The notes: generated from the sequence alone by a model not told the origin. A stretch of 60,608 nt of DNA from CAZZKF01 sp964654995 (GCA_964654995.1 CAZZKF010000008.1:1-60608), one strand, 5' to 3'. Numbered from the stretch's first letter, positions 47,090-56,861 are shown. Numbers and translations: made by a program.

Positions 47090-47758
47090 ATGCGCGTCCT
47101 TTATCATTTGTGGCTTTCGCCCTTTTCGCGGAAGGTCCGGGTCGTGCTCGGGGAAAAGAAGCTCGATTGCGAGCTCAGGGTCGAGCGGACCTGGGCCCGG
47201 CGGGCGGAGTTTTTCGCCCTCAATCCGGCCGGCACGGTGCCGGTTCTGGTCGACGAGGACGACACCGTCGTCGCCGATTCGGGCGCCATCTGCGAATATC
47301 TCGACGAGGTCTATCCGCGCGGCCGGCTGATCGGGATCGATGCCGCGGCCCGCGCCGAGACCCGGCGTCTGGTCAACTGGTTCGACGTCAAGTTCCACCG
47401 CGAGGTCAGCGCCAACATCCTCGAGGAACGCGTCATGAAGCGGTTCATGGGCCGCGGCGAGCCGAGCGCCGAGCGCATCCGCGCCGGCTTGCACAACATC
47501 GCCTATCACCTCGATTACATCGCCTATCTGATCGAGCGCCGGCGCTGGCTGGCCGGCGATGCCTTCAGCCTCGCCGATATCGCCGCCGCCGCGCACCTGT
47601 CCTGCCTCGACTATCTCGGCGACGTGCCCTGGGGGCGCCAGCCGCTGGCCAAGGACTGGTATGCGCGGGTGAAATCGCGGCCCAGCTTCCGGCCGCTGCT
47701 GGCCGACCGCATCCCCGGCATGACGCCGCCAGCGCATTACGACGATCTCGATTTCTGA
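47090..47758 (+). CDS. Glutathione S-transferase-fold protein, FzlA-like
   Basis: A 222-residue GST-fold protein. The thioredoxin-like domain has LSPFSRKVRVVLGEKKLDCE and FALNPAGTVPVLVDED, then DSGAICEYLDEVYP; the helical half ends GRQPLAKDWYARVKSRPSFR. The N-terminal pattern (hydrophobic start, LSPFSRKVR, xFxxLNPAGxVPVL) resembles FzlA, a GST-like protein that binds FtsZ in Caulobacter and is conserved in Alphaproteobacteria. This is resemblance only and no symbol is assigned. Its stop overlaps the start of queG (TGATG), so the two are coupled. Confidence 0.85.
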   Translation: MRVLYHLWLSPFSRKVRVVLGEKKLDCELRVERTWARRAEFFALNPAGTVPVLVDEDDTVVADSGAICEYLDEVYPRGRLIGIDAAARAETRRLVNWFDVKFHREVSANILEERVMKRFMGRGEPSAERIRAGLHNIAYHLDYIAYLIERRRWLAGDAFSLADIAAAAHLSCLDYLGDVPWGRQPLAKDWYARVKSRPSFRPLLADRIPGMTPPAHYDDLDF

Positions 47759-48927
47759 TGGAGGCGGGCGTCGCATCGGCGGAGCTGCGCCGGCAGATCC
47801 TCGCGCGCGCCCGGGCGGACGGCTTCGATGCGGTCGGTTTCGCGGCGCCCGATGCGGCACCAGAGGCGGGGGCACGGCTGGACCAGTTTCTGGCGCAGGA
47901 CCGCCACGGCGACATGGACTGGATGGCGACCACTGCCGAGCGGCGGGCGCATCCGCGCCGGCTTTGGCCGGAGGTGCGCAGCATCATCGTCCTCGGCGTC
48001 AATTATGCGCCTGCGGGCGCGCCGCTCGCCGTGCTGGAGGCCCGGGACAAGGGCGCCATTTCGATTTACGCCCGGCGCCGCGACTATCACGATGTCATCA
48101 AGAAGCGGCTCAAACGGCTGGGGCGCTGGATCCACCGCGAATTCGGCGCCGAAATCAAGGTGTTCGTCGATACCGCGCCGGTGATGGAAAAACCGCTGGC
48201 GGCGGCTGCCGGCCTGGGCTGGCAGGGCAAGCATACCAATCTGGTCTCGCGCCAATATGGCTCCTGGCTGTTTCTGGGCGAGATCTTCACCACCCTCGAC
48301 CTGCCACCCGACGCCCCGGAACCGGATCATTGCGGGGGCTGCCGGCGCTGCCTCGACATCTGCCCGACCAAGGCCTTCCCGGCGCCCTATCAACTCGATG
48401 CCCGGCGCTGCATTTCCTACCTCACCATCGAGCACAAGGGTCCCATCGCGCCTGAGTTCCGGACCGCCATCGGCAACCGCATCTTCGGCTGCGACGACTG
48501 CCTCGCGGTGTGTCCATGGAACAAGTTTGCCCAGACCGCCCATGATGCCGCACTGGCCCTGCGCCCGGAGTTCGATGCGCCCGACCTGGCCGAGCTTGCG
48601 GCCCTTGATGAGGACGGCTTTCGCGCCCGGTTCCGCGGCACCCCGGTCCGCCGGCTGGGGCGCGCACGCCTCTTGCGCAATGTCCTGATCGCCATCGGCA
48701 ATTCCGGCCGTTCCGACCTCGCCCCATGCGCCGAGCGCCTGTTGAGGGACGCATCCCCGCTGGTCCGGGCGATGGCGGTCTGGGCGCTGGCCCGGCTGGC
48801 GCCCGATCGCTGTTCCACCCTCGCCGCGCAGCATCCGGAGCAGGAAGACGACGCGGACGTGCGCGCCGAATGGCGCGCCGCCCTGTCGGCGCCGGCATCG
48901 ACCGGCGCTTCGAACCCGGCTATTTGA
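47758..48927 (+). CDS. queG: Epoxyqueuosine reductase
   Basis: A 389-residue cobalamin- and 4Fe-4S-dependent reductase that performs the last step of queuosine tRNA modification. Two iron-sulfur clusters are evident (HCGGCRRCLDICPT and CDDCLAVCPWNKFA), along with PLAAAAGLGWQGKHTNLVS in the substrate region and a C-terminal HEAT-like part. The ATG at 47758 overlaps the preceding stop by one base. The 3' end overlaps the convergent TPR gene by 8 bp. Confidence 0.92.
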   Translation: MEAGVASAELRRQILARARADGFDAVGFAAPDAAPEAGARLDQFLAQDRHGDMDWMATTAERRAHPRRLWPEVRSIIVLGVNYAPAGAPLAVLEARDKGAISIYARRRDYHDVIKKRLKRLGRWIHREFGAEIKVFVDTAPVMEKPLAAAAGLGWQGKHTNLVSRQYGSWLFLGEIFTTLDLPPDAPEPDHCGGCRRCLDICPTKAFPAPYQLDARRCISYLTIEHKGPIAPEFRTAIGNRIFGCDDCLAVCPWNKFAQTAHDAALALRPEFDAPDLAELAALDEDGFRARFRGTPVRRLGRARLLRNVLIAIGNSGRSDLAPCAERLLRDASPLVRAMAVWALARLAPDRCSTLAAQHPEQEDDADVRAEWRAALSAPASTGASNPAI

Positions 48928-49771
48928 CGGATTTGTCCGGTTTCGCCCCGGGTGCCGGATCGCCGTCACCGACCTCGAGGCGCTGGATGTTGGCCCGGGC
49001 CGATTCGGCCGCCGGCGTATCAGGTGCGAGATCGAGAATGCGCCGCCAGTCGGCCCGCGCGCCATCGGCATCGCCGGCGATGCGGCGCAGATTGCCGCGT
49101 TCAAGCAAGGCAGCCGGATTGTCGGGATCCAGCAGCAGCGCGGTTTCGGCATCCTTCATCGCCTGATCGTCCTTGCCGAGCGCCCGCCAGGCGGCGGCGC
49201 GAAAGGCAAAGATGTCGGCGCGATCGGGCGCCTGCCTGGCGGCCCGGTTGAGATCGTCGAGCGCCGCGGCGTATTCGCGCATGGCAGCCAGGGCGCGGGC
49301 CCGGTCGATCAGCAGCTCGACATAGCGCGGCGCCGCCGGGGCGGTGTCGGCCAGGGCTTCCGCAAGATCACGATAGGCGGCATCCGCCTTGCCGGCCAGC
49401 AGCCAGGCATTGCCGGCCTGGGTTAGCAGGTCGAGCCGCATGTCCTCGACATTCACGGCGGAGCCCGGGGGAAGATAGCGGCCGCTGGCAATTCCGGCGA
49501 CCAGACCATCGAGGCGCTCGGCCGCATCCTGATAGCGATGCAGGGCGACCTGCGCCAGGGCGGCGCAATGCTCGGCCGGCAGGCCGCCGCCGGTATCGCG
49601 CCAGGCCAGCGCCTCATCGAGTGCCGTCTCGGGCGTGCGCGAAGCCGCCGCAACACACGCCGCATAGCGCCCCTGTCCATCGGTCGAGGGCGCTGCCCCC
49701 TGGCCCCATGCGGCCCCGGAAAGGCCGACGACCAGAACGCCGAAAACAATGGCGAACAATCCTGTGGGCAT
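48920..49771 (-). CDS. Exported TPR protein
   Basis: A 283-residue protein with signal peptide (LFAIVFGVLVVGLSGAAWGQ) and TPR-like repeats, for example AAALDDLNRAARQAPDRADI and PAALLERGNLRRIAGDADGA, in the C-terminal 200 residues. Several of the N-terminal cysteines and charged residues are unlike a TPR and may fold separately. The ATG at 49771 has GAGGTCC upstream. Function unknown, probably periplasmic scaffold. Confidence 0.8.
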   Translation of the reverse strand: MPTGLFAIVFGVLVVGLSGAAWGQGAAPSTDGQGRYAACVAAASRTPETALDEALAWRDTGGGLPAEHCAALAQVALHRYQDAAERLDGLVAGIASGRYLPPGSAVNVEDMRLDLLTQAGNAWLLAGKADAAYRDLAEALADTAPAAPRYVELLIDRARALAAMREYAAALDDLNRAARQAPDRADIFAFRAAAWRALGKDDQAMKDAETALLLDPDNPAALLERGNLRRIAGDADGARADWRRILDLAPDTPAAESARANIQRLEVGDGDPAPGAKPDKSVK

Positions 49772-49928
49772 CAGGACCTCTTCACTGACAAGATAGCGAG
49801 GGCACCAGAATTGCCCGCGCGCCGGAGCGGTGCAAGCGACTTTCGCGACAGGGGTGACGCATCGCCCCATTGACCGGCACCGCCCCGGCTCGCACATTTG
49901 TGCCGACAACGACTGGCGAGAACCTGCC

Positions 49929-50792
49929 ATGGCGCATCTGTTCTGCTTCGGGCTGGGCTATTCGGCCCGGGTTCTGGCCCGCGGTCTGCTGGCCGCCGGC
50001 TGGACGGTCTCGGGCAGCTGCCGCAGCCTGGCGGATGCCGAGTCCGCCCGCAGACTCGGCTGCAAAGCATGTGTCTTCGACGGCGAAAGCCCGGCCCCGG
50101 AGATCGGCGGGCATCTGGCCGAAGCCAGCCATGTTCTGATCTCGATCCCGCCCGGCGAGGACGGTGATCCGGTCCTGGCCCATCACCGCGACGACCTGGC
50201 AAATGCGGAAAACCTGGTCTGGATCGGCTATCTGTCGACCACCGGGGTCTATGGCGATCATGGCGGCGCCTGGGTCGACGAGGACACGCCGGTGGCACCG
50301 ATATCGGAGCGGGCGCGGCGCCGCGTGCAAGCCGAGCAGGACTGGCTGGCCTTCGGCGCCGGGACCGGCAAGGCGGTTCACATCTTCCGTCTGGCCGGCA
50401 TCTACGGGCCCGGGCGCAGCGTGCTCGACGCCCTCAAGGCCGGCACGGCGCGGAATATCGTCAAGCCCGGTCAGGTCTTTTCGCGCATTCACGTCGTCGA
50501 TCTGGCCGCCGTTCTGCAGGCGTCGATGGAACGCCCGCGATCGCAGGCCATCTACAACGTCTGCGATGACGAGCCGGCGCCGCCGCAGGACGTGCTGGCC
50601 TATGGCGCCAAGCTGCTGGGCATGGCCTGCCCGAAACCGGTTCCCTTCGAGGACGCCGATCTGTCGCCGATGGCGCGCAGCTTTTATGGCGAGAACAAGC
50701 GGGTGCGCAATCGTCTCATCAAGGAGGAGCTGGGCGTCTCGCTTCTCTATCCCAGCTACCGCCAGGGGCTGTTGGCGATGGCCGATGATTAG
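49929..50792 (+). CDS. NAD-dependent epimerase/dehydratase-like protein (YeeZ type)
   Basis: A 287-residue Rossmann-fold protein. The opening is LFCFGLGYSARVLARGLLAA, with a GxGxxxx-like pattern. Further blocks are SIPPGEDGDPVL, IGYLSTTGVYGDHGGAWVDE, and HIFRLAGIYGPGRSVLDALK. It resembles the short epimerase-like YeeZ group, which binds NAD(P) but has no firm function. It is divergent from the TPR gene at 48920-49771. Confidence 0.82.
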   Translation: MAHLFCFGLGYSARVLARGLLAAGWTVSGSCRSLADAESARRLGCKACVFDGESPAPEIGGHLAEASHVLISIPPGEDGDPVLAHHRDDLANAENLVWIGYLSTTGVYGDHGGAWVDEDTPVAPISERARRRVQAEQDWLAFGAGTGKAVHIFRLAGIYGPGRSVLDALKAGTARNIVKPGQVFSRIHVVDLAAVLQASMERPRSQAIYNVCDDEPAPPQDVLAYGAKLLGMACPKPVPFEDADLSPMARSFYGENKRVRNRLIKEELGVSLLYPSYRQGLLAMADD

Positions 50793-50937
50793 GCCACCCC
50801 TTGATTCGGCCGCCTCTGTCCCCATTCTTAGTCGAGAGCCGAGAGTGTCAGCCGACCCGGTTTTTCAGCGACAAGCGGTTTTCATCGGCGGCGAAATCGT
50901 CTAGTTTCGCGCCAGCAATCAGGGAACGCGGGATACC

Positions 50938-51354
50938 ATGGCCTGGACTGAAAAACGCATCGAGACTCTCAAGAAACTCTGGCTGGAAGGCCTGAGCGCC
51001 AGTCAGATCGCCGCAAAACTGGGCGAAGGGGTGACTCGCAACGCGGTGATCGGCAAGGCCCACCGGCTCGGCCTGGCGTCGCGCCCGTCGCCGGTCAAGA
51101 CCGAGTCCGCCGCCAAGCCGAAGCCGAAACCGGCGCGGCCGGCGCCGGCGGAGAAACCGGCGCGGGTGACGCTTTTGAACCTGACCGAGCGGATGTGCAA
51201 ATGGCCGATCGGGCATCCCGGCGATGCCGAATTTCATTTCTGCGGGCGCAAGTCGCTTCCCGGCCAGCCCTATTGCGCGCACCACGCAGCCATGGCCTAT
51301 CAGACCCCGGCACCGCGGCGCGACCGCCGCAGCCGGCCCAGCGGCAACAACTGA
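50938..51354 (+). CDS. gcrA: GcrA family cell-cycle regulator
   Basis: A 138-residue protein with the N-terminal helix-turn-helix MAWTEKRIETLKKLWLEGLS and ASQIAAKLGEGVTRNAVIGK. A basic alanine/proline linker follows, and the C-terminal sigma-factor-binding part contains MCKWPIGHPGDAEFHFCGRK and PYCAHHAAMAY. GcrA binds RNA polymerase sigma-70 and acts on GANTC-methylated promoters in Alphaproteobacteria. Its presence supports the taxonomic assignment. It is a single-gene unit. Confidence 0.95.
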   Translation: MAWTEKRIETLKKLWLEGLSASQIAAKLGEGVTRNAVIGKAHRLGLASRPSPVKTESAAKPKPKPARPAPAEKPARVTLLNLTERMCKWPIGHPGDAEFHFCGRKSLPGQPYCAHHAAMAYQTPAPRRDRRSRPSGNN

Positions 51355-51484
51355 GCAGGCCAGTCGGTTGGCCGCCAGATACGGCTGTTCCTGACCCCCC
51401 TCTTTTGATATGTTGTGGCGCCCTCTCTTGCAGGGGACGGTGGGGGAGCACGCTGGACGTGACGGCGCAGTTGGGGCGGCAGGA

Positions 51485-52692
51485 ATGACACCACAGGAAC
51501 TGGTGGAGGTGCTGCGCAAGCACGAGCTGTGGGTCAAGCGGCGCCCCGGCGGTGTGCGCGCCAATCTCTCGCAGCAGGATTTCGCCGGCGCCAGCCTCGA
51601 GGGAACCGACTTGTCGGAAGCCACCCTGGCCGGCGCCAACCTGTCGCACTGCAATCTGCGCTATGCCAATCTGTCGGGCGCCGATCTGTTCGCCGCCAAT
51701 CTGACCAAGACCGATCTCACCGGCGCCGACCTCAGCCGCGCCAATCTGCGCGGCGCCGAGCTGCAGGGCGCCAAGCTGCACGGCGCCAATCTCAAGGAAG
51801 CCGATTTCCGGGGCGGCTCGCTGCTGACCGGCGCCGGCGAATCGGTCACCTTCAAGTCAACGGATCTGACCAAGGCCGAGCTCAACGGTGTGTCGGCGCG
51901 CCGGGCACATTTGAGCGGCGCCAACCTGAGCGGCGCCAACCTGAGCGAGGCCGACCTCAGCCACGCCTATCTGCGCGGCGTCAACCTCAAGGACGGCGAT
52001 CTGTCGAGCGCCAAGCTGACCGGCGCCGACCTCGCCGGCGCCAATCTTCTGGGCAGCAATCTCAAGTCGGCCAACCTCAAGGGCGCCAATCTGTCGGGCG
52101 CCGACATTTCCGGTGCCGACCTCGCCAATGCCGATCTGACCGGCGCCAACCTGATGGGCGTCGACTTCGCCGAAGCCAATGCCGAAGGCGCCAAGGTGAC
52201 GCTGTCGCGCGAATCCCTGCCGATGAACATCCGCAAGATTCTCGACGATCATTTCGCCTGGATGACGACCAATGGCACCGACGGCGCCTGCGCCCGGCTC
52301 GACGGCGAGAATCTCAGCAAGATCGACCTGCAGGGCTGCAACCTGTCGGGCGCCTCGCTCAAGGGCGCCGACCTGTCGGGCACCAAATTCGCCGGCGCGC
52401 TGCTGGTCATGGCCGACCTTTCCGAGACCGAGCTCGCCGGCGCCGACCTTACGGACGCCGATCTCGAAGGGGTCAATCTGGCGCGGGCCAATCTCGCCGG
52501 CGCCAGGCTGACCGGCGCCAAGCTGTCGCCCGTCGATCTGCAAAGCGCCGACGGCCGCCTGCTCGACAAGAAGTGGCCGGCCAACCTCAGCGGCGCGATC
52601 CTCACCGGGGCCGATCTCAGCGGCGCCGATCTGAGCGGCGCCAATCTGTCCGAGTGCGATCTGCGCAAGGCCAGGCTCAAGGGCACCCGCTT
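51485..52692 (+). CDS. Pentapeptide-repeat protein with duplicated head module, 3' end lost in gap
   Basis: At least 402 residues before the gap, with two long A(D/N)LxG pentapeptide solenoids. Each is introduced by a similar non-repeat head: ELVEVLRKHELWVKRRPGGV at residues 5-24 and IRKILDDHFAWMTTNGTDGA near 249-268. Both heads share the L-x2-H-x2-W-x4-G-x2-G pattern before the first repeats, so the protein is an internal duplication of a head-plus-solenoid unit. The ATG at 51485 has GGCAGGA upstream. The repeats may form a beta-helix surface; no enzymatic domain is visible. Any third unit would be in the gap. Confidence 0.85.
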
Positions 52693-52792
52693 NNNNNNNN
52701 NNNNNNNNNNNNNNNNNNNNNNNNNNNNNNNNNNNNNNNNNNNNNNNNNNNNNNNNNNNNNNNNNNNNNNNNNNNNNNNNNNNNNNNNNNNN
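52693..52792. other. Assembly gap (100 N)
   Basis: 100 N between the pentapeptide-repeat gene and the TetR gene. The two neighbours are in different reading frames, and each lacks an end (3' for the first, 5' for the second), so both are partial. True gap length is unknown. Confidence 0.95.
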
Positions 52793-52794
52793 CC

Positions 52795-53490
52795 GATCCC
52801 GGCGCTGACGCCGGCGACGGGCGCAAGAGCACCAAGGAACGCATCCTCGAGGTCGCCGCCCGCAATTTCGCCCGCCACGGCTATGCCGGCACCTCGCTGC
52901 GCCAGATCACCCGCGAGGCCGGCGTCAACGTCGCCGCCATCCATTATCATTTCGGCTCCAAGGAAGGCATCTACCACGCCGTCGTCTACCGCTTTTTCGA
53001 CCGCATCCGCGAGCAGCGCCTGGCCATGCTGGCGGAATGCGAGCGCCGGCCGGCCGACGATCCGAAGCTGCTGGAAAGCATCTTCCGGGCGATGATCGCG
53101 CCCCATATCCGGCTGATCGGACAGGCGGACGGCATCGATTATTTGCGCCTGCTGTCGCGCTTCGGCGGCGAGCCGCACGACATCACCATGCGGGTCTACC
53201 GCGAGGAGATCGACCCGGTCCGCCAGAAGCTGATCGCCGCCCTGCGCCGGGCCCTGCCGGATCTGCCGGACGAGGCGCTCTATCGGGGCTTCGGCTTCGT
53301 CGCCAATCTGATGGCCTCGGCGCCCTTCGATACCGGCTATGAGACGCTCTCGGGGCACAGTCCGGTACCCGACGATCCCGAGCATCTGATCGACCTGCTG
53401 GTCACCTTTGCCGCCGCCGGTTTCCGGGCGCTGGCCGGGGCTGTCCCGGACAAAACTGTTTCACCAGAACCGGATGCAAATCCGGCGTAG
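52795..53490 (+). CDS. TetR family transcriptional regulator, N-terminus lost in gap
   Basis: 231 residues are visible. The helix-turn-helix is almost complete: STKERILEVAARNFARHGYA then SLRQITREAGVNVAAIHYHF and GSKEGIYHAV. The ligand domain carries FGGEPHDITMRVYREEIDPV and GFGFVANLMASAPFD. The start codon is in the gap; only a few residues are missing, judging from family length. It precedes a TonB-dependent receptor and a transporter on the same strand, so it may control that set. Confidence 0.88.
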   Translation, partial: DPGADAGDGRKSTKERILEVAARNFARHGYAGTSLRQITREAGVNVAAIHYHFGSKEGIYHAVVYRFFDRIREQRLAMLAECERRPADDPKLLESIFRAMIAPHIRLIGQADGIDYLRLLSRFGGEPHDITMRVYREEIDPVRQKLIAALRRALPDLPDEALYRGFGFVANLMASAPFDTGYETLSGHSPVPDDPEHLIDLLVTFAAAGFRALAGAVPDKTVSPEPDANPA

Positions 53491-53581
53491 GAGATTTTAG
53501 ACACATTCGGCGGCTCGGCCCGCCCGCATCGATCAGGCATCCGCACTTGAGCCCGCGGATCGCCGAGGGGAGGAAGAGAAG

Positions 53582-55861
53582 ATGATCAAGAAACGTTTCA
53601 TTTGGATCGCCACCGGCATCGCCGTGAGCGCCATGGGCACCGGGCTTTATGCCCAGGAGGCGGCGCCGGCAGCCGATGCCACCGAAGCCGTTCTCGAGGA
53701 AATCGTCGTCACCTCGCAGCGCCGTACCGAACGGCTGCAGGACGTGCCGATCGCGGTGACCGTGCTGCAGGAGCAGTTCCTGGTCGATAGCAATGTGCAC
53801 ACGCTCGAGGAGCTGAACGGCGTCGTCCCCGGCTTCGTGACCACCAACACCGTGAGCTATGGCGCCGCGCCGCTGTCCATCCGCGGCATCGGCGGCGCCA
53901 ATGGCGGCGGCAACTTTTTCGCCGACGAGCCGGTGGCGGTCTACATGAACGACGTCTATATCGGGCGCCTCAGCTTTTCCACCGCCGATCTGGTGGACAT
54001 CGCCTCGATCGAGGTCCTGCGCGGTCCGCAGGGCACGCTCTATGGGCGCAACTCGACCGCCGGCGCCCTGCTGATCAAATCGGCGCGGCCGACCGATGAA
54101 TTCGAGGGCTATGTCCGCGGCGACGTTACCAGCATCGAGGAATACCGCATCGCCGGCGCCCTTTCGGGGCCGCTGGTGGACGGCGTGCTGAAGGCGCGGG
54201 CCGCCTTTTCGTATTCCAACCGCTCGGGCTTCGGGACCAATACCTTCAACGGCAAGGATGTCGGCGGCTCCGAGGATACCAGCGGCCGCCTGACGCTGGA
54301 GTGGACGCCGAGCGCCGATCTGACGGTGACGCTGATCGGCGAGTACCTCGACCGCAATGCCGAGCCGGCGACCATTCAGGTCGCCGACGTGTCGAACCCG
54401 TTGCAGGCCTCGCCGTTCGTCATCCGCCCCGATCTCAAGCAGCTTCTGGATGCCGACCGGTTTGCGCTCAACGCCCCCAATTTCCTCAATTCCGAGACCG
54501 GCGCGGTGACCTTTTCGATCGACTGGGACCTCGGCTTCGCGACCCTGGACTCGATCACCGGCTACCGCGAATACAACCTCGACGGAGCCCAGGATTCGGA
54601 CGGCACGGCAGCCGATTTCTTCAACAACAACGGCACCTTGCGCAACAAGCAGTGGACCCAGGAGGTGCGCCTCACCTCGCCGGCCGATCAGCGCCTCACC
54701 TGGATCGCCGGGTTCTTCTACATTCATGAAAACAACGCCATGAACCCGTTCGAGATCCGCAACATCAACGCGTTGTTCCGGCTCGGCACCCTGGCCACCT
54801 TCCGGGCCTTCCAGAAGCTCGATGCGGTCGCCGGCTTCGCCGATGCGACCTGGAAGGCGACCGACCGGCTCTCTCTCACCGTCGGCGCCCGCTACAGCTA
54901 CGAGCGCAAGAATTTCAACAACGACCTCTTGGTCCAGATCCTGAACGGCGGCACCATCCCGCCGTTCGTGCCCGGCCTCGGCGGCCTGACGTTCCCGGCC
55001 GGCGCGGTGTTCTCCGATCCGCCGCAGTTCGTCGCCCGCAAGAGCTGGAACGACTTCTCGCCGCGCGCGGTGATCGAGTTCCGGGTGAACGAGAACGTGC
55101 TGACCTATTTCAGCTACAGCCAGGGCTTCAAGAGCGGCGGCTTCAACGCCTTCGGGCTGGCCCCGGCCTTCGGTCCCGAAAATGTCGATGCCTTCGAGCT
55201 CGGCTGGAAAAGCGATCTGGCGGACGGCCGGCTGCGCTTCAATGTTGCCGGCTTCTATTACGATTATTCCGACCTCCAGGTGCGCCTCGGGGTGCCGACC
55301 GGCGGCGTCGAGATCGCCAATGCGGCGCAGGCCAGCATCAAGGGCGTCGAGATCGAGATGGCGGCGGCGCCCGTCGAAGGCCTGCGGATCACCGGCAATC
55401 TGACCTATCTCGACGCCACCTTCGATCAGGGCAGCAACCTGCGCCAGGTGCCGCCCGGGCTCCTGTTCCCGATCGGCGCGCCGATCCCGCTGGAAGCGGT
55501 TTCGGTGGCCGGCAACCGGCTGAGCCGGGCGCCCAAGTGGCAGGCTTACCTGAGCGGCGAATACGCCTTCCCGGTCATGGATCTGGGTACCGGCCGCATC
55601 CAGCTCGCCTATCGCTACCAGGACAACGTGTTTTTCCTTGAGACCAACCAGGATCAGCCGACCTTTCGGTCGGGAAGCTGGAGCGAGGTCGATCTGCGGA
55701 TCAGCCTGGAATCGGTCGACGGGCGCTGGGAAGTGGCCTTTTTCGGCCGCAACATCACCGACGATCGCCACCTCACACAGGTCACCCAGCTCGGCTCCTT
55801 CCCCAACGGGGCGGTGAACGCGCCGCGCCGCTGGGGCGGCCAGGTGGCGATCCGCTTCTAG
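53582..55861 (+). CDS. TonB-dependent receptor
   Basis: A 759-residue outer-membrane receptor with signal peptide MIKKRFIWIATGIAVSAMGT. A TonB-box-like stretch EEIVVTSQRRTERLQDVPIA precedes the plug domain (LSIRGIGGANGGG, LRGPQGTLYGRNSTAGAL). The barrel ends with RRWGGQVAIRF, a terminal aromatic residue as required for assembly. The substrate is unknown; the plug lacks obvious siderophore-specific features. Energy may come from the TonB2-type operon in this window, but that link is inferred. ATG at 53582, with GGGGAGGAAGAG upstream. Confidence 0.93.
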   Translation: MIKKRFIWIATGIAVSAMGTGLYAQEAAPAADATEAVLEEIVVTSQRRTERLQDVPIAVTVLQEQFLVDSNVHTLEELNGVVPGFVTTNTVSYGAAPLSIRGIGGANGGGNFFADEPVAVYMNDVYIGRLSFSTADLVDIASIEVLRGPQGTLYGRNSTAGALLIKSARPTDEFEGYVRGDVTSIEEYRIAGALSGPLVDGVLKARAAFSYSNRSGFGTNTFNGKDVGGSEDTSGRLTLEWTPSADLTVTLIGEYLDRNAEPATIQVADVSNPLQASPFVIRPDLKQLLDADRFALNAPNFLNSETGAVTFSIDWDLGFATLDSITGYREYNLDGAQDSDGTAADFFNNNGTLRNKQWTQEVRLTSPADQRLTWIAGFFYIHENNAMNPFEIRNINALFRLGTLATFRAFQKLDAVAGFADATWKATDRLSLTVGARYSYERKNFNNDLLVQILNGGTIPPFVPGLGGLTFPAGAVFSDPPQFVARKSWNDFSPRAVIEFRVNENVLTYFSYSQGFKSGGFNAFGLAPAFGPENVDAFELGWKSDLADGRLRFNVAGFYYDYSDLQVRLGVPTGGVEIANAAQASIKGVEIEMAAAPVEGLRITGNLTYLDATFDQGSNLRQVPPGLLFPIGAPIPLEAVSVAGNRLSRAPKWQAYLSGEYAFPVMDLGTGRIQLAYRYQDNVFFLETNQDQPTFRSGSWSEVDLRISLESVDGRWEVAFFGRNITDDRHLTQVTQLGSFPNGAVNAPRRWGGQVAIRF

Positions 55862-55879
55862 CGCCGGGCGCCTGATTTC

Positions 55880-56824
55880 ATGCCGGAGCAGAGCCTCGCG
55901 CTTCTCGGCGTCAGCGTCTGGGGTGTCAACATCGCCGATGTCGGCACCCTGGCGCTTATCGTCATCATGGTGACCATGGGACTGACGCTGGAGATGCGCG
56001 ATTTCGCCCGCGTCTTCGCCCGGCCGCGGGCCGCCGTCGTCGGGCTCGGCACCCAGATCGTGGTGCTGCCGGCGGTGGCGTTTGCGCTCATCTATGTGCT
56101 CTCGCCGCCCTTGCCGATCGCCGCCGGCCTGATCATCCTGGCCGCCTGCCCGAGTGGCGCGACATCCAATTTCTTCAGCTATCAGGCCGGTGGCGACGTG
56201 GCGCTGTCCATCGCGCTCACTGCGGTGAGCGGCACCATCGTCATCTTCACCCTGCCGGTGCTGGTCAATCTCGGGCTCATGTGGGTGGCCGGCGAGGGTG
56301 CGGCGATCCATCTGCCGGTGCTGGCCTCGATGCTGCGGATTTTCGAGCTGATCGTGCTGCCCGTGATCGTCGGCATGGCCTTGCGCCGGCTGCGCCCGCG
56401 CCTCGCCGCCCGCATCGAGCCGATCGCCAGCGCGCTCTCCTTTGCCGTCATCCTGTTCACCATGGCGGTGCTGTTCGCCTATATCGCCGGCCAGTTCCTG
56501 GCGATGCTGGCGGCATCCTGGAAGGTGACGGTGGGCCTGAACGTGATCATGATGACGCTCGGCTTCGTTGGTGCCCGCCGGCTCGGGCTGGGCGAGCGCC
56601 AGGCTCGCGCCATCAGCATCGAGATCGGCGTCCAGAACTACATGCTCAGCGTGGTGATCGCCATTTCGCTGCTCGGGCGCCCGGATTTCGCGGTGGTGCC
56701 GGTGATCTATCTGTTCACCATGTATGTCAGCGTCTTTACGTTTATCGCCTATTGCCGGTTTGTGCGCGATCGCCGCGCCGGCATCTGTGTCCCCGGCGTG
56801 GTTGGCGCCGGGCGCCTGCGTTAG
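55880..56824 (+). CDS. Bile acid:sodium symporter family (SBF/BASS-like) transporter
   Basis: A 314-residue inner-membrane protein of about ten segments. Family blocks are seen: IVIMVTMGLTLEMRDFARVF, LIILAACPSGATSNFFSYQA, and SIEIGVQNYMLSVVIAISLL. Members import organic anions such as bile acids, pantoate or pyruvate with sodium. It begins 18 bp after the receptor, so the two are probably cotranscribed, giving outer- and inner-membrane passage for one substrate. Confidence 0.88.
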   Translation: MPEQSLALLGVSVWGVNIADVGTLALIVIMVTMGLTLEMRDFARVFARPRAAVVGLGTQIVVLPAVAFALIYVLSPPLPIAAGLIILAACPSGATSNFFSYQAGGDVALSIALTAVSGTIVIFTLPVLVNLGLMWVAGEGAAIHLPVLASMLRIFELIVLPVIVGMALRRLRPRLAARIEPIASALSFAVILFTMAVLFAYIAGQFLAMLAASWKVTVGLNVIMMTLGFVGARRLGLGERQARAISIEIGVQNYMLSVVIAISLLGRPDFAVVPVIYLFTMYVSVFTFIAYCRFVRDRRAGICVPGVVGAGRLR

Positions 56825-56861
56825 AGCGCGTTACGGTCGAGTCTGGGGGTCCTTTTTCGCC

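Noticed and set aside
42451..47091. Very long minus-strand open frame (about 1546 codons) opposite gltB
   Set aside because: It is a shadow of GC-rich gltB; its translation is Ala/Gly/His/Arg-rich with no domain, and gltB is complete on the plus strand.
50804..50808. GATTC (GANTC) site upstream of gcrA as evidence for CcrM-linked control
   Set aside because: A single 5-bp site is expected by chance every few hundred bases and has no supporting second site.
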